A stretch of DNA of 64,000 nucleotides, from assembly GCF_027706725.1 (NCBI RefSeq), contig NZ_JAQFWQ010000003.1:80155-144154 (forward strand), given 5' to 3'. The position numbers and the translations under genes were made by a program. The DNA comes from Nocardiopsis endophytica (GTDB lineage Bacteria; Actinomycetota; Actinomycetes; Streptosporangiales; Streptosporangiaceae). Positions 24,865-33,427 of this stretch are shown piece by piece. The notes under the pieces are model-generated. The model ran no database searches. It was not told the DNA's origin and was given only the letters and a program-made list of their open reading frames with translations. The first letter of the stretch is position 1; each line of letters begins with the position of its first letter.

Positions 24865-25557
24865 ATGACGACACAGCGCACGGCCTTCGCCTTCTACGAC
24901 GTCGACGAGACCCTGATCTCCATCAAGAGCATGTTCGACTACTACGACTTCTTCCTGGAGGCGGTCGGGCACCCGCCTGAGGAGCAGGAGCGCCTGCGCG
25001 CGGAGGCGCGCGGGCTGATCCGGCCCGGCCTGCCGCGCAAGGAGGGCAACCGGCTCTTCTACCGGCGGTTCGCCGGATACAAGGTGGAGCAGGTGGCCGA
25101 GATCGGCCGCGACTGGTTCCGCGGCCACATGGAACGCGGCGGCCTCTTCCACGGGGACGTGCTCGCCACGCTGCGGGAGCACGTCGCCGAAGGGCGCACC
25201 GCCGTGCTGCTGTCGGGGTCGTTCTCGGCCTGCCTCGACCCGATCGCCGAGCACGCCGGAGCCGACACCGCCGTGGGCACCCTGCTGGAGGCCGAGGACG
25301 GCGTGTACACCGGCGGGGTCCTGCGGTCGATGATCGGGGACGGCAAGGAGAACGCGGCCCGCCGCCTGATGGAGCAGGCGGGGGCGGAGCCCGCCGAGTG
25401 CCACGCCTACGGCGACCATGTCTCCGACGCCGGGCTGCTGGGGCTCGTCGGCCACCCGGTGGCGGTCGGCGCCGACCCGAAGATGGCGGAGCTGGCCGAG
25501 GAGAACGGCTGGGGCAGGCTCGCGGGGGTCCCCGAGCAGCCTGAGCCGCGCCGTTGA
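24865..25557 (+). CDS. HAD-IB (SerB-like) phosphatase
   Basis: 230-residue haloacid dehalogenase phosphatase: motif I FYDVDETL (nucleophile D12, general acid D14), motif II VLLSGSFSACLDPIAEH, a conserved Lys in GKENAARRL and motif III AYGDHVSDAGLLGLVGHP. Homologues of this kind (MmfP in the methylenomycin furan pathway, from recalled knowledge) remove the phosphate left from dihydroxyacetone phosphate after AfsA-type condensation. Gene order AfsA then HAD therefore makes a two-step module. The start ATG follows CGGAGTACCC. It is the last recognisable gene of the operon. Confidence 0.88.
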   Translation: MTTQRTAFAFYDVDETLISIKSMFDYYDFFLEAVGHPPEEQERLRAEARGLIRPGLPRKEGNRLFYRRFAGYKVEQVAEIGRDWFRGHMERGGLFHGDVLATLREHVAEGRTAVLLSGSFSACLDPIAEHAGADTAVGTLLEAEDGVYTGGVLRSMIGDGKENAARRLMEQAGAEPAECHAYGDHVSDAGLLGLVGHPVAVGADPKMAELAEENGWGRLAGVPEQPEPRR

Positions 25558-25665
25558 GGACGGGCTGGTGGGCAAGGCGGTCATCGACCTTGTCGGCGCC
25601 GACGAGCGCCGGTACCGCGTCGGTCTCGGAACCGGCGCCGGGCCGACACCGATGGGAGGCAGATC

Positions 25666-25893
25666 GTGGTTTCGACCGTCGAGGGTGCCGCACCGGCACC
25701 GGCCGGGCGCGGCTTGGAGAGCGGCCGCGCGGAGGCGTCCGCGTGGCTGCTGCTGAAGATCCTCCGGCACCGGGGGATCACCGTGGAGGAGCGGGCCCGC
25801 GAGCGCATCGTGTCCTGCACCGACGTGGACACCCTGGACGCCTGGGGCGACCTGGCGCTGAGGGTGTCGTCGTCGGAGGAGCTGTTCGCCTGA
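25666..25893 (+). pseudogene. C-terminal relic of Rpn/PD-(D/E)XK-like family protein
   Basis: 75 codons from a GTG behind GGGAGGCAGATC. The product (ESGRAEASAWLLLKILRHRG, ARERIVSCTDVDTLDAWGDL, VSSSEELFA) matches only the C-terminal helical end of a large actinobacterial family whose full members are about 280-300 residues with an N-terminal nuclease-like core. The core is absent, so this is a truncated copy. It closely resembles the end of the protein at 27760-28140. A translated stand-alone tail domain cannot be excluded. Confidence 0.6.
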
Positions 25894-25926
25894 GACACGG
25901 CGCCCCGGGCCCGCCCCGGTGCCGCC

Positions 25927-27411
25927 TTACCTGGCCTCGACCATCAGGCCGCTCACATTGCTGTGCAGGGCCGCGCTCGGGGCGTTGAGGCCGGTGAGCG
26001 CGGCCTCCACTCCGTTCTTGCGGAACCGCTCCACCGCCTGGTCCAGGGCGGCGACGGCGGAGGCGTCCCATACGTGGGCGCCCGACAGGTCAATGGTGAC
26101 CGCGCGGACCCCGGGCTCGGCGAAGTCGAACCGGTGCAGCACCTGCTCGCGGGAGCCGAAGAACAGCTCGCCGTGCACCGAGTACACGCGGGTGCCCCCC
26201 TCGGGGTCGAGGACGCTGGTGACCTCGGCGACCACGGCGGCGTTCCGGGCGAACAGCGCCATGGAGGCCAGGACCCCGGTGCCCACGCCCAGCGCCAGGT
26301 TGTGGGTGGCCAGGATGATCCCGGCGGTGACCGCCATGACCAGGGTCTCGCTCCACGGGAGCCGCCGCACGGTGCGCGGGTGCAGGCTGCGCCAGTCCAC
26401 CGTGGTGGCGGCCACGTAGGCCATCACCGCCACCAGGGCCGCCATCGGGATACCTGCGACCAGGCCGTCGAACACCGTCACCAGGGCGATCAGGAACACC
26501 CCGGCGAACAGCAGGGACAGCCGCGTGCGGGCGCCGGAGCGCACGTTCATCACGGTCGGGCCGACGGTGGCGCACCCGGGCATGCCGCCGAAGAGGCCGG
26601 ACAGGATGTTGGCCCAGCCCTGGCCGCGGGCCTCGCGGGCCTTGTCCGAGCCGGTCTCGGTGTAGTCGTCCACGAGCTTGGCGGTGATCAGCGACTCGAT
26701 CAGGCCGACGAGGGCCAGGGTGAGCGCCGTGGGGGCGATGACGCGCAGCGTCTCCCAGCTGAGGGGGACGTCCGGCAGGAAGGGCACCGGCAGGCCGTCC
26801 GGCAGGCGCCCCATGTCGCCGACGGTCGGCACGTTCAGGCCGCCCGCCCAGGCGGCCGCGGTGAGCAGGATGATCGCCGCGAGCGGCGCGGGCACCGCCC
26901 GGGTGAGGCGGGGCAGCAGCACGATGACGGCGAGCCCCGCGGCGATCATGGCGTAGACGGTCCACCCGTCGCCGGCGAAGTAGGGGATCTGCGCCGCGAA
27001 GATCATGACCCCGAGCGCGTTGACGAAGCCGGTGACCACGCTGGAGGGGACGAAGCGCATGAGCCGGGCCGCGCCCGCCAGCCCGAGGGCCACCTGGAAG
27101 GCCCCGGCCAGCACGGTGGCCGCGAGCAGGTGGTCGACCCCGTACTCGCGCCCGAGGGGCGCCACCACCAGGGCCATCGCCGGGGTGGCGGTGGAGATCA
27201 TCGCCGGGCGCCCGCCGAGGAAGGCCAGCGCGACGGCGAGGATGGTGGCCGCGTACAGGCCGACGCTGGGATCGACACCGGCGATGATCGAGAACGAGAC
27301 GGCGTTCGGGATCAGGGCCAAGGCCACGACGAGCCCGGACAGGGCCTCGGTGCGCAGCACCGACAGGCGCGGGAGCGTGGCCCGCCGCCACGCCGTCCTG
27401 AGTGTGGTCAT
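25927..27411 (-). CDS. SulP-family anion transporter with STAS domain
   Basis: 494-residue SulP/SLC26 permease (sulfate, bicarbonate or other anion uptake). About 11-12 helices begin at LSGLVVALALIPNAVSFSII. Family features include AMALVVAPLGREYGVDHLLA, LFGGMPGCATVGPTVMNVRSGART and VFLIALVTVF. A C-terminal STAS domain follows (VHGELFFGSREQVLHRFDF, VTIDLSGAHVWDASAVAALD). I use the ATG at 27411; a TTG at 27474 would add 21 residues but lacks a ribosome site. It stands alone between two truncated Rpn-like relics, with a strong hairpin in its leader. Nothing nearby fixes the substrate. Confidence 0.9.
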   Translation of the reverse strand: MTTLRTAWRRATLPRLSVLRTEALSGLVVALALIPNAVSFSIIAGVDPSVGLYAATILAVALAFLGGRPAMISTATPAMALVVAPLGREYGVDHLLAATVLAGAFQVALGLAGAARLMRFVPSSVVTGFVNALGVMIFAAQIPYFAGDGWTVYAMIAAGLAVIVLLPRLTRAVPAPLAAIILLTAAAWAGGLNVPTVGDMGRLPDGLPVPFLPDVPLSWETLRVIAPTALTLALVGLIESLITAKLVDDYTETGSDKAREARGQGWANILSGLFGGMPGCATVGPTVMNVRSGARTRLSLLFAGVFLIALVTVFDGLVAGIPMAALVAVMAYVAATTVDWRSLHPRTVRRLPWSETLVMAVTAGIILATHNLALGVGTGVLASMALFARNAAVVAEVTSVLDPEGGTRVYSVHGELFFGSREQVLHRFDFAEPGVRAVTIDLSGAHVWDASAVAALDQAVERFRKNGVEAALTGLNAPSAALHSNVSGLMVEAR

Positions 27412-27514
27412 AAGCCGCTCACTTTCGGGCAGCTCGGTGTGACCGCCAGCGGCGGTCGGCCGGACATCGGTCAAGGGGACGGGACGCGGGCCGAACGGCC
27501 CGGAGCAAAGAGAA

Positions 27515-27542
27515 GGAGTTTCGCACTACGGCACGAAACTCC
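27515..27542 (-). promoter_or_regulatory. Leader hairpin upstream of SulP gene, possible attenuator
   Basis: GGAGTTTCG and CGAAACTCC form a perfect 9-bp stem with a 10-base loop about 100 bp upstream of the SulP start. Read in the direction of that gene the stem is followed by TTCTCTTTGC, so it resembles an intrinsic terminator placed inside a leader. Confidence 0.4.
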
Positions 27543-27759
27543 CGCGGCGAGACACTACCCGCGACCGAACCCGGAGGTCACACGGTCACCTTGAGGCGGT
27601 ATTCACAGCAGGGAGGGGCGCATCGGGGGCCGGAGCTGTCGTATCCTCCCCGGCTTTTGGACCCTGCGGACATGCACCCCGAATACCCCATGACCGGCAG
27701 AGACCGACCAAATGGACACCCAACGTAGTTTGTCAGTGCCCCTCGGTAGTTTTCGCGGC

Positions 27760-28140
27760 ATGCCGAAGATCGAGCACGAGTTCCTCACCGAGCTCTTCCA
27801 GAACGACCCGGATCTGGTGGTGGAACTCGTCAAGCAGGAGGCGGGCGAACGACTGCCCCACTTCACGAAAGTGACGCTGCAGAGCAACCGCGTCAACCGA
27901 CTGGAGGACATCGTGTCTGCGAAGACCTACGGCTTCACGTCACCGTTCACCGAACGCTACGTCGAGCAGGGACGCGCCGACGCCACCGCACGGATGATCC
28001 TCAAAATCCTGCGGTCCCGCAGGATCGAGACCGACACCACCACACGTGAGCGCATCACGGCCTGCACCGACCTGGACACCCTCGACCACTGGGCCGACCG
28101 CGCCTTCACCGTCTCCTCGGCCCAGGAGCTGTTCGACTGA
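27760..28140 (+). CDS. Internally deleted Rpn/PD-(D/E)XK-like family protein
   Basis: 126 residues. The first ~45 (MPKIEHEFLTELFQNDPDLV, then VKQEAGERLPHFTKVTL) match the N-terminus of the ~290-residue actinobacterial Rpn-like family. After NRVNRLEDIVSAKTYG the sequence jumps to the family C-terminus (FTERYVEQGRADATARMILK, RERITACTDLDTLDHWADRA, SSAQELFD). The nuclease-like centre of roughly 150 residues is missing although the frame is intact. Start chosen at the ATG whose MPK.. matches the family; the ribosome site is weak. Base composition is somewhat lower in GC than the neighbours, fitting a mobile or decaying gene. Confidence 0.6.
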   Translation: MPKIEHEFLTELFQNDPDLVVELVKQEAGERLPHFTKVTLQSNRVNRLEDIVSAKTYGFTSPFTERYVEQGRADATARMILKILRSRRIETDTTTRERITACTDLDTLDHWADRAFTVSSAQELFD

Positions 28141-28196
28141 CGGATGACGCGGGTCGGGCTCCCCTTCCGGAGAGTTCACGATGATCCGCCTTTGAG

Positions 28197-28221
28197 GGGG
28201 AGGGGCCGTCGGCCCCTCCCC
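28197..28221. terminator. Bidirectional hairpin terminator
   Basis: GGGGAGGGGCC and GGCCCCTCCCC form a perfect 11-bp stem with loop GTC, placed between the convergent Rpn-like gene (+) and MFS exporter (-). A short TGTTCT follows on the plus strand. Confidence 0.8.
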
Positions 28222-28226
28222 TGTTC

Positions 28227-29663
28227 TCACGGCCGTGGACGCGCCCCCGGGATGAGGGCGGCCACCAGCAGTGCCACCACCGCGGCCCCGGCGCCCATCG
28301 CCATCACCGTCTGGAACGCCCCCTGGGACGGCACCGCCGTGCCCGCGAAGTCCACCGTCATGTGCGCCAGCACCACACCGGCCACCGCGCTCGACACCGA
28401 CGTCCCCACCGACCGCATCAGGGTGTTCAGGCTGTTCGCCGCCGCCGTCTGGGACACCGGGACCGCCGCCATGATCAGGGCCGGCATCGCCCCGTAGGCC
28501 AGCCCGATACCGCAGCCGATCACGCTCGACACGGCCACCAGCTCCCAGAGCGACCCCATCAGCACGGTCCCCAGCCCGTACCCCAGGGCCACCACGACCG
28601 CACCGGCCATCAGCGTCACCTTGGGCCCGGCCGCCCGCGAGATGCGCGAGGACACCGGCGCCATCGCCATCATCACCAGCCCGGACGGCGCCATCACCAG
28701 GCCGACCGTCAGCAGGTCGCGCCCCAGCCCGTGGCCGGTGGCCGCCGGGAGCTGCAGCACCTGCGGCAGGACCAGCGACATCGCGAACATCGCGAAGCCG
28801 AACACCACCGAGGCCGCGTTGGTCGCCAGCACCTGCGGGCGCACCGTCGTGCGCAGGTCCACCAGCGGGTGCGCCGTGCGCAGCTCCCAGGCGCCCCACA
28901 GCGCCAGCACCACCGCGGCGGCGGCGAACAGCCCGAGCACCGTCCCGCTCGTCCACCCCCAGTCGGCGCCCTTGGACACGCCCAGCAGCAGGCACAGCAG
29001 ACCCGCCGACAGCCCCAGCGCCCCAACCGGGTCGAAGCGGCCGCCGCTGCGCACCGGCGACTCCGGGACCGCGGCGACCACCAGGACGGCGCCGAGGACG
29101 CCGACCCCGGCGGCGGTCCAGAACAGCGCGTGCCAGTCGGCGTTCTGCACCAGCAGCGCCGCCGACGGCAGTCCGAGGGCGCCGCCCACGCCCAGCGACG
29201 CGCTCATCGCGGCGGTCGCCGCGCCCAGCCGGTGCGCCGGGACCGTGTCCCGCATGATGCTGATGCCCAGCGGGATCACCCCGGCCGAGGCGCCCTGGAG
29301 CGTGCGGGCGACGATCATCGGCGCGAGGGAGCCGCTGAGCGCCGCCACCACCGATCCGGCGACCATCAGCCCGATGCTGCCGAGCAACACCCGCCGCTTG
29401 CCGTACATGTCGCCCAGCCTCCCGGCCACCGGGGTGGCGACGGCGGCGGCGAGCAGGGTGGCGGTGACCGCCCAGGCGGCCTGGGCCGGGGTGGTGTGCA
29501 GGTACTCCGGCAGCCGGGGCACGATCGGCACGATCAGGGTCTGCATCAGCGAGACCGTGACGCCGGCGAACGCCAGGACGGCGATGACGGCGGTCGGTCT
29601 CGACGCGGCGGGCGCCTCGGCGGGGGCGGACGTCGCGCCGTCGGCCTGCGCGGCCTGGGACAT
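28227..29663 (-). CDS. MFS exporter (DHA2-like)
   Basis: 478 residues with about 13-14 hydrophobic helices. TAVIAVLAFAGVTVSLMQTL starts helix 1; AWAVTATLLAAAVATPVAGR, LGDMYGKRRVLL (motif A) and TLQGASAGVIPLGISIMRD (motif C region) follow. It is a proton-coupled exporter of the EmrB/LfrA kind. The start is 133 bp from the divergent P450 gene; the shared gap carries an inverted repeat (29720-29739), so the TetR encoded after the P450 may repress both. Its likely substrate is a compound handled by the P450 cassette, or an inducer of it. Confidence 0.9.
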   Translation of the reverse strand: MSQAAQADGATSAPAEAPAASRPTAVIAVLAFAGVTVSLMQTLIVPIVPRLPEYLHTTPAQAAWAVTATLLAAAVATPVAGRLGDMYGKRRVLLGSIGLMVAGSVVAALSGSLAPMIVARTLQGASAGVIPLGISIMRDTVPAHRLGAATAAMSASLGVGGALGLPSAALLVQNADWHALFWTAAGVGVLGAVLVVAAVPESPVRSGGRFDPVGALGLSAGLLCLLLGVSKGADWGWTSGTVLGLFAAAAVVLALWGAWELRTAHPLVDLRTTVRPQVLATNAASVVFGFAMFAMSLVLPQVLQLPAATGHGLGRDLLTVGLVMAPSGLVMMAMAPVSSRISRAAGPKVTLMAGAVVVALGYGLGTVLMGSLWELVAVSSVIGCGIGLAYGAMPALIMAAVPVSQTAAANSLNTLMRSVGTSVSSAVAGVVLAHMTVDFAGTAVPSQGAFQTVMAMGAGAAVVALLVAALIPGARPRP

Positions 29664-29719
29664 GGAGGGGCCTTCCGTGACGGCGGCGGTCGGAGTACTC
29701 GGAGTGCGGCGAACTTTTA

Positions 29720-29739
29720 AAGCAGTCGCTTGACTTACT
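29720..29739. promoter_or_regulatory. Imperfect inverted repeat in divergent MFS/P450 promoter
   Basis: AAGCAGTC (29720-29727) and GACTTACT (29732-29739) form an imperfect inverted repeat (6 of 8 pairs) in the only AT-rich part of the gap. TTGACT at 29730-29735 could be a plus-strand -35. It is a good position for the TetR encoded two genes away. Confidence 0.45.
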
Positions 29740-29796
29740 GTAGCCCCGGCGGTTCACTGGGCGCGTACCCCGCCCCCACGGAACGTGAGGAAGGCC

Positions 29797-31014
29797 ATGG
29801 AGAAAGACGCCGAGCAGGTGCTCGCCTACCCGATCCCCGCCCCTTCGGCGCTGGAGCCGCCGTCCGAGTGGGAACGGCTGCGCTCGGAGTGCCCGGTCGC
29901 CCGGGTCACCCTGCCCTCCGGGGACGGGGCCGCGCTGGTCACCCGGTACGAGGACGTCAGGAGCGTGCTCGCCGATCCGCGCTTCACCCGCCGCCTCACC
30001 GGCGAGGGCGCCGCCCGCATCGCCGCCAACGAGTCGGGCGGGGTGTTCAACAGCGACATGGCCTCGGCCGTGCCCGACAGCGGCGAGGGCCACCAGCGCT
30101 GGCGCCGCGAGGTCGGCAAGTGGTTCACCGCCAAGCGCATGAACGCGCTGCGCCCCGGCATCCGGGAGATGGCCGAACGGCTCATCGACGGCATGGTGGC
30201 GGAGGGCGCGCCCGCCGACCTCAAGGCCCACCTGGGCTTCCCGCTGCCGGTCTGGGTGATCTGCGACCTGCTCGGCGTCCCCGAGTCCGACCGGGACCGG
30301 TTCTCCTACTGGTCGGACACCCTGCTCAACCTCACGCGCTACACCGAGGAGGAGATCTCCGCCGCCCAGAAGGAGTTCTTCGCCTACATGTCCGCGCACA
30401 TCGGGCGCCGGCGCACCGACCCGGGCGACGACCTGCTCAGCGCGCTCATCACGGGCCCGGACGGGGACGGCGCTCGGCTGACCGACATGGAGCTGGTCGC
30501 CACCGGGATGGGCCTGCTCGTCGCCGGGCACGAGACCACCGCCAACATGATCGGCAAGATGGTCGCGATGCTGCTGTCCGACCGGAGCCGGTGGGAGCGG
30601 CTGCTGGAGGAGCGCGGCCTGGTGCGCACCGCCGTGGAGGAGGCGCTGCGCTTCGACGCCAACTCCGGCATCGGCCTGCCCCGCTTCATCACCGAGGACG
30701 CCGAGATCGGCGGCGAGACCGTTCCCGCCGGGACGACGGTGATGTGCGCGATGGCCGCCGCCAACCGGGACCCGGGGGCGTTCGAGGGCGCCGACACGAT
30801 GGTGCTCGACCGCCTGCCCAACCAGCACATCGCCTTCGGATCGGGCGCGCACTCCTGCCTGGGCCAGGCGCTGGCCCGCACCGAGCTGCAGGTGGTGCTG
30901 GAGGTGCTGCTGGACCGGCTGCCCGGCCTGGACCTCGCGGTCCCCGCCGATGAGCTGCGGCGGGTCGACGGGCTCGCCGTCGGCGGGCTGGCGACCGTCC
31001 CGGTGAGGTGGTGA
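29797..31014 (+). CDS. Cytochrome P450
   Basis: 405-residue soluble bacterial P450 (CYP105/107-like layout). Visible are the I-helix oxygen-binding motif LLVAGHETTANM, the K-helix ExxR in VEEALRF and the haem loop FGSGAHSCLGQ with ligand C354. The start ATG follows GAGGAAGGCC; a GTG four codons earlier is inside that site. Its stop overlaps the TetR start. A ferredoxin and ferredoxin reductase follow, giving a complete electron supply. The natural substrate is unknown; xenobiotic or secondary-metabolite hydroxylation fits the TetR control and divergent exporter. Confidence 0.93.
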   Translation: MEKDAEQVLAYPIPAPSALEPPSEWERLRSECPVARVTLPSGDGAALVTRYEDVRSVLADPRFTRRLTGEGAARIAANESGGVFNSDMASAVPDSGEGHQRWRREVGKWFTAKRMNALRPGIREMAERLIDGMVAEGAPADLKAHLGFPLPVWVICDLLGVPESDRDRFSYWSDTLLNLTRYTEEEISAAQKEFFAYMSAHIGRRRTDPGDDLLSALITGPDGDGARLTDMELVATGMGLLVAGHETTANMIGKMVAMLLSDRSRWERLLEERGLVRTAVEEALRFDANSGIGLPRFITEDAEIGGETVPAGTTVMCAMAAANRDPGAFEGADTMVLDRLPNQHIAFGSGAHSCLGQALARTELQVVLEVLLDRLPGLDLAVPADELRRVDGLAVGGLATVPVRW

Positions 31015-31688
31015 CCGTGCCTCCCGCCGCTTCCCGGTACGAGCGCTCCGAGTCCACCCGCGTCGCCATCATGGACGCCGCCGAGCGGCTGTACGCCGAG
31101 GAGGGCCTGTTCGCGGTCTCCAACCGGCAGGTCAGCGAGGCCGCCGGGCAGGGCAACAACGCCGCGGTCGGCTACCACTTCGGCACCAAGGCCGACCTGG
31201 TGCGCGCCATCGTGCGGCGGCACACCGACTCCGTCGAGGAACGGCGCATCGCCATGGTCGGCCGGGTGCGCGGCTCGGACGACACGCGCGCCTGGCTGGC
31301 GTGCCTGGTGCGGCCGGTCACCGAGCACCTGGACGGACTGGGGGTGCCCACCTGGTTCGCGCGCTTCAGCGTGCAGGTCATGGCCGATCCGGTGTTCCGC
31401 CGGATCATCGTCGAGGAGGCGCTGTCCGCACCGTCGCTGCGGGAGATCATGCACGCGCTCGACATGCGCACCCGTGGGATCCCCGACGAGGTGCGCAGGG
31501 AGCGCGGGGACATGTTCCGCCACCTCATCCTCAACGTCTGCGCCGAGCGCGAGCGGAACCTCGCCGCAGGCCGCCCCACCCTCCGCGGCACCTGGGACGA
31601 GGCCGCCACCGGGCTGGTCGACGCCCTGCACGGGCTCGTCCTCGCGCCCGTCTCCCCCTCCGGCGGGGCGGCCGGGTCGGGGGCCTGA
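31011..31688 (+). CDS. TetR-family regulator of the P450 cassette
   Basis: About 225 residues. The helix-turn-helix is at the N-terminus (TRVAIMDAAERLYAEEGLFA, VSNRQVSEAAGQGNNAAVGY, HFGTKADLVRAIVRRHTD), followed by a helical ligand domain. Possible GTG starts are 31008, 31011 and 31017; 31011 gives a GTGA overlap with the P450 stop, and 31017 is best spaced from GGTGAGG. Coupling to the P450 gene makes it the obvious repressor of this cassette and perhaps of the divergent exporter. It does not resemble the ArpA/ScbR butyrolactone receptors. Confidence 0.85.
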   Translation: MTVPPAASRYERSESTRVAIMDAAERLYAEEGLFAVSNRQVSEAAGQGNNAAVGYHFGTKADLVRAIVRRHTDSVEERRIAMVGRVRGSDDTRAWLACLVRPVTEHLDGLGVPTWFARFSVQVMADPVFRRIIVEEALSAPSLREIMHALDMRTRGIPDEVRRERGDMFRHLILNVCAERERNLAAGRPTLRGTWDEAATGLVDALHGLVLAPVSPSGGAAGSGA

Positions 31689-31798
31689 CCCGCCCGTCCC
31701 CGCCCTGCGCACCCGAGGAACGCATCCCCCGCCGCCCCGGCCCGCGGTCCCGGGCCGGAATCCCGGAAACACAGCCGCCGAGCAGGTAAGGAGCGACC

Positions 31799-31999
31799 GT
31801 GAAGATCACCGTCGATGAGGACAAGTGCTGCGGCGCGGGCCAGTGCGCCCTGATCGCGCCCGAGGTGTTCGACCAGCGCGACGAGGACGGGGTCGTGGTG
31901 CTGCTCGACGCCGCCCCCGGCGAGGAGCACCACGGCGCCGTCCGCGAGTCGGCGCAGGTCTGCCCCGCCGCCGCGATCACCGTCGACGAGGACGCGTGA
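31799..31999 (+). CDS. 3Fe-4S ferredoxin
   Basis: 66-residue acidic single-cluster ferredoxin of the kind that feeds actinobacterial P450s. The cluster ligands are C10 (CCGAGQC), C16 and C55 (QVCPAAAI), the CxxxxxC...CP spacing of 3Fe-4S proteins. The start GTG follows GTAAGGAGCGACC. Its TGA overlaps the GTG of the ferredoxin reductase gene, so the pair is translationally coupled. It passes electrons from that reductase to one or both flanking P450s. Confidence 0.93.
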   Translation: MKITVDEDKCCGAGQCALIAPEVFDQRDEDGVVVLLDAAPGEEHHGAVRESAQVCPAAAITVDEDA

Positions 32000-33219
32000 G
32001 CGCCTCGCCGCGCGTGGTGGTCGTCGGCGCCTCCGCGGCCGGACTCGCGACCGTGGAGGCGCTGCGCCGCAAGGGCCACGCGGGCGCCGTCACCGTCGTG
32101 GGCGCCGAGCCGTATGGGCCCTACGACCGGCCGCCGCTGTCCAAGCAGGTCCTGGCCGGGGCCTGGCCCCCGGAGCGCACCCGCCTGCGCACGCCCGAGG
32201 TGCTGGACGGGCTCGGCGCGGAGTGGGTGCTGGGCGACCCCGCGACCGCCCTCGACCCGCTGTCGCGCACCGTGGCCACCGCGTCCGGGCGCGCGGTCGT
32301 CGGCGACGCCGTCGTGGTCGCCACCGGGGCGCGGCCCCGGACGCTGCCCGGCCAGGAGCGGCTGAAGGGCGTGCACGTCCTGCGCACCCTGGACGACGCG
32401 GCGGCCCTCCGCGCCGACCTGCTGGACGGCGCCCGGAGCGGGCGCGGGCGCCTGGTGGTGGTGGGCGAGGGCGTGCTCGGCGCCGAGGCCGCCGCCACCG
32501 CGCGCGGGCTCGGCCTGGACACCACGCTGGTCGGGCCGCAGCGCGTGCCGATGGAGGCCCAGCTGGGGCCGCTGGTCGGCGGGCTGTTGGCGGACCTGCA
32601 CCGCACCGAGGGGGTCCGGCTGCGGCTGGGCACCGCCGTGGCCGGGATCGCCGACAGCGGAAGCGGGCGGGTGCGCGGGGTCCTGCTGGACACCGGCGAG
32701 GAGCTGCCCGCCGACACGGTGCTGGTGGCCGTCGGCGCCCGCCCGGAGACCGACTGGCTGGAGGGGTCCGGCCTGGAGGTCTCCGACGGCCTGGTGTGCG
32801 ACGCGCACTGCCGCGCCGCCGAGGGCGTGTACGCGGTCGGCGACGTGGCCCGCTGGCACCACGAGGGGCTGGGGCGGAGCCTGCGCCTGGAGAACCGCAC
32901 CAACGCGGTGGAGCAGGCGGGCGCGGTCGCCGGGGCGGTCCTCGGCGACGAACGCCCTTACGCCCCCGTCCCCTACCTGTGGACGGACCAGTTCGGCGCC
33001 AAGATCCAGATCCACGGCCTGCCCTCGGCGTCGGCCGAGGCGGAGGTGGTGGAGGGCGCCCCCGGGGACGGCCGCTTCGTGGTCCGGTTCAGGCGCGGGA
33101 ACCGGACCGAGGGGGTGCTGGGCTGGAACATGCCCAAGCAGGCGCGCCAGTGGAGACGCGAGGTCTCCGACGCCTTCGCGCCCCCGCCCCCGGTGCCCGG
33201 CTCCCCGGTCGCCGGGTGA
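31996..33219 (+). CDS. FAD-dependent ferredoxin reductase
   Basis: 407-residue NAD(P)H:ferredoxin oxidoreductase of the CamA/ThcD type: FAD site VVVVGASAAGLATVEALRR, active-region YDRPPLSKQVLAG, NAD(P) site LVVVGEGVLGAEAAATARG, FAD ribityl site VYAVGDVARW, and a C-terminal reductase-like domain (VPYLWTDQFGAKIQIHG, VLGWNMPKQARQWRRE). The GTG start shares GTGA with the ferredoxin stop. A hairpin 98 bp after its stop separates it from the second P450, so the cassette may be transcribed as two units. Confidence 0.93.
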   Translation: MSASPRVVVVGASAAGLATVEALRRKGHAGAVTVVGAEPYGPYDRPPLSKQVLAGAWPPERTRLRTPEVLDGLGAEWVLGDPATALDPLSRTVATASGRAVVGDAVVVATGARPRTLPGQERLKGVHVLRTLDDAAALRADLLDGARSGRGRLVVVGEGVLGAEAAATARGLGLDTTLVGPQRVPMEAQLGPLVGGLLADLHRTEGVRLRLGTAVAGIADSGSGRVRGVLLDTGEELPADTVLVAVGARPETDWLEGSGLEVSDGLVCDAHCRAAEGVYAVGDVARWHHEGLGRSLRLENRTNAVEQAGAVAGAVLGDERPYAPVPYLWTDQFGAKIQIHGLPSASAEAEVVEGAPGDGRFVVRFRRGNRTEGVLGWNMPKQARQWRREVSDAFAPPPPVPGSPVAG

Positions 33220-33316
33220 GAGGGGCGGGACCGCCGCATCCCACGACCGGCGCCGCCGTCACGCCCCGACCCGTCCGGGCCGGGCGTCGGCGGCCTCTCG
33301 GACACCCCTGATGCGC

Positions 33317-33343
33317 GGCTCCGGCCCCGATGGGGCCGGAGCC
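33317..33343 (+). terminator. Perfect 12-bp stem hairpin
   Basis: GGCTCCGGCCCC and GGGGCCGGAGCC pair around loop GAT between the ferredoxin reductase and second P450 genes. No T-run follows; partial termination or an mRNA processing point is plausible. Confidence 0.6.
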
Positions 33344-33427
33344 GACGCCGATCCCCCATCCGTGCGCCGCTCCCCCGCCGATGCGGCGCGCCGCCGCAGA
33401 CCCACGGAACGACCACTGGAGTGCGCG

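Noticed and set aside
31011..31688. TetR gene as the butyrolactone receptor for the AfsA locus
   Set aside because: Its DNA-binding and ligand regions do not resemble ArpA/ScbR, and it is embedded in the P450 cassette.
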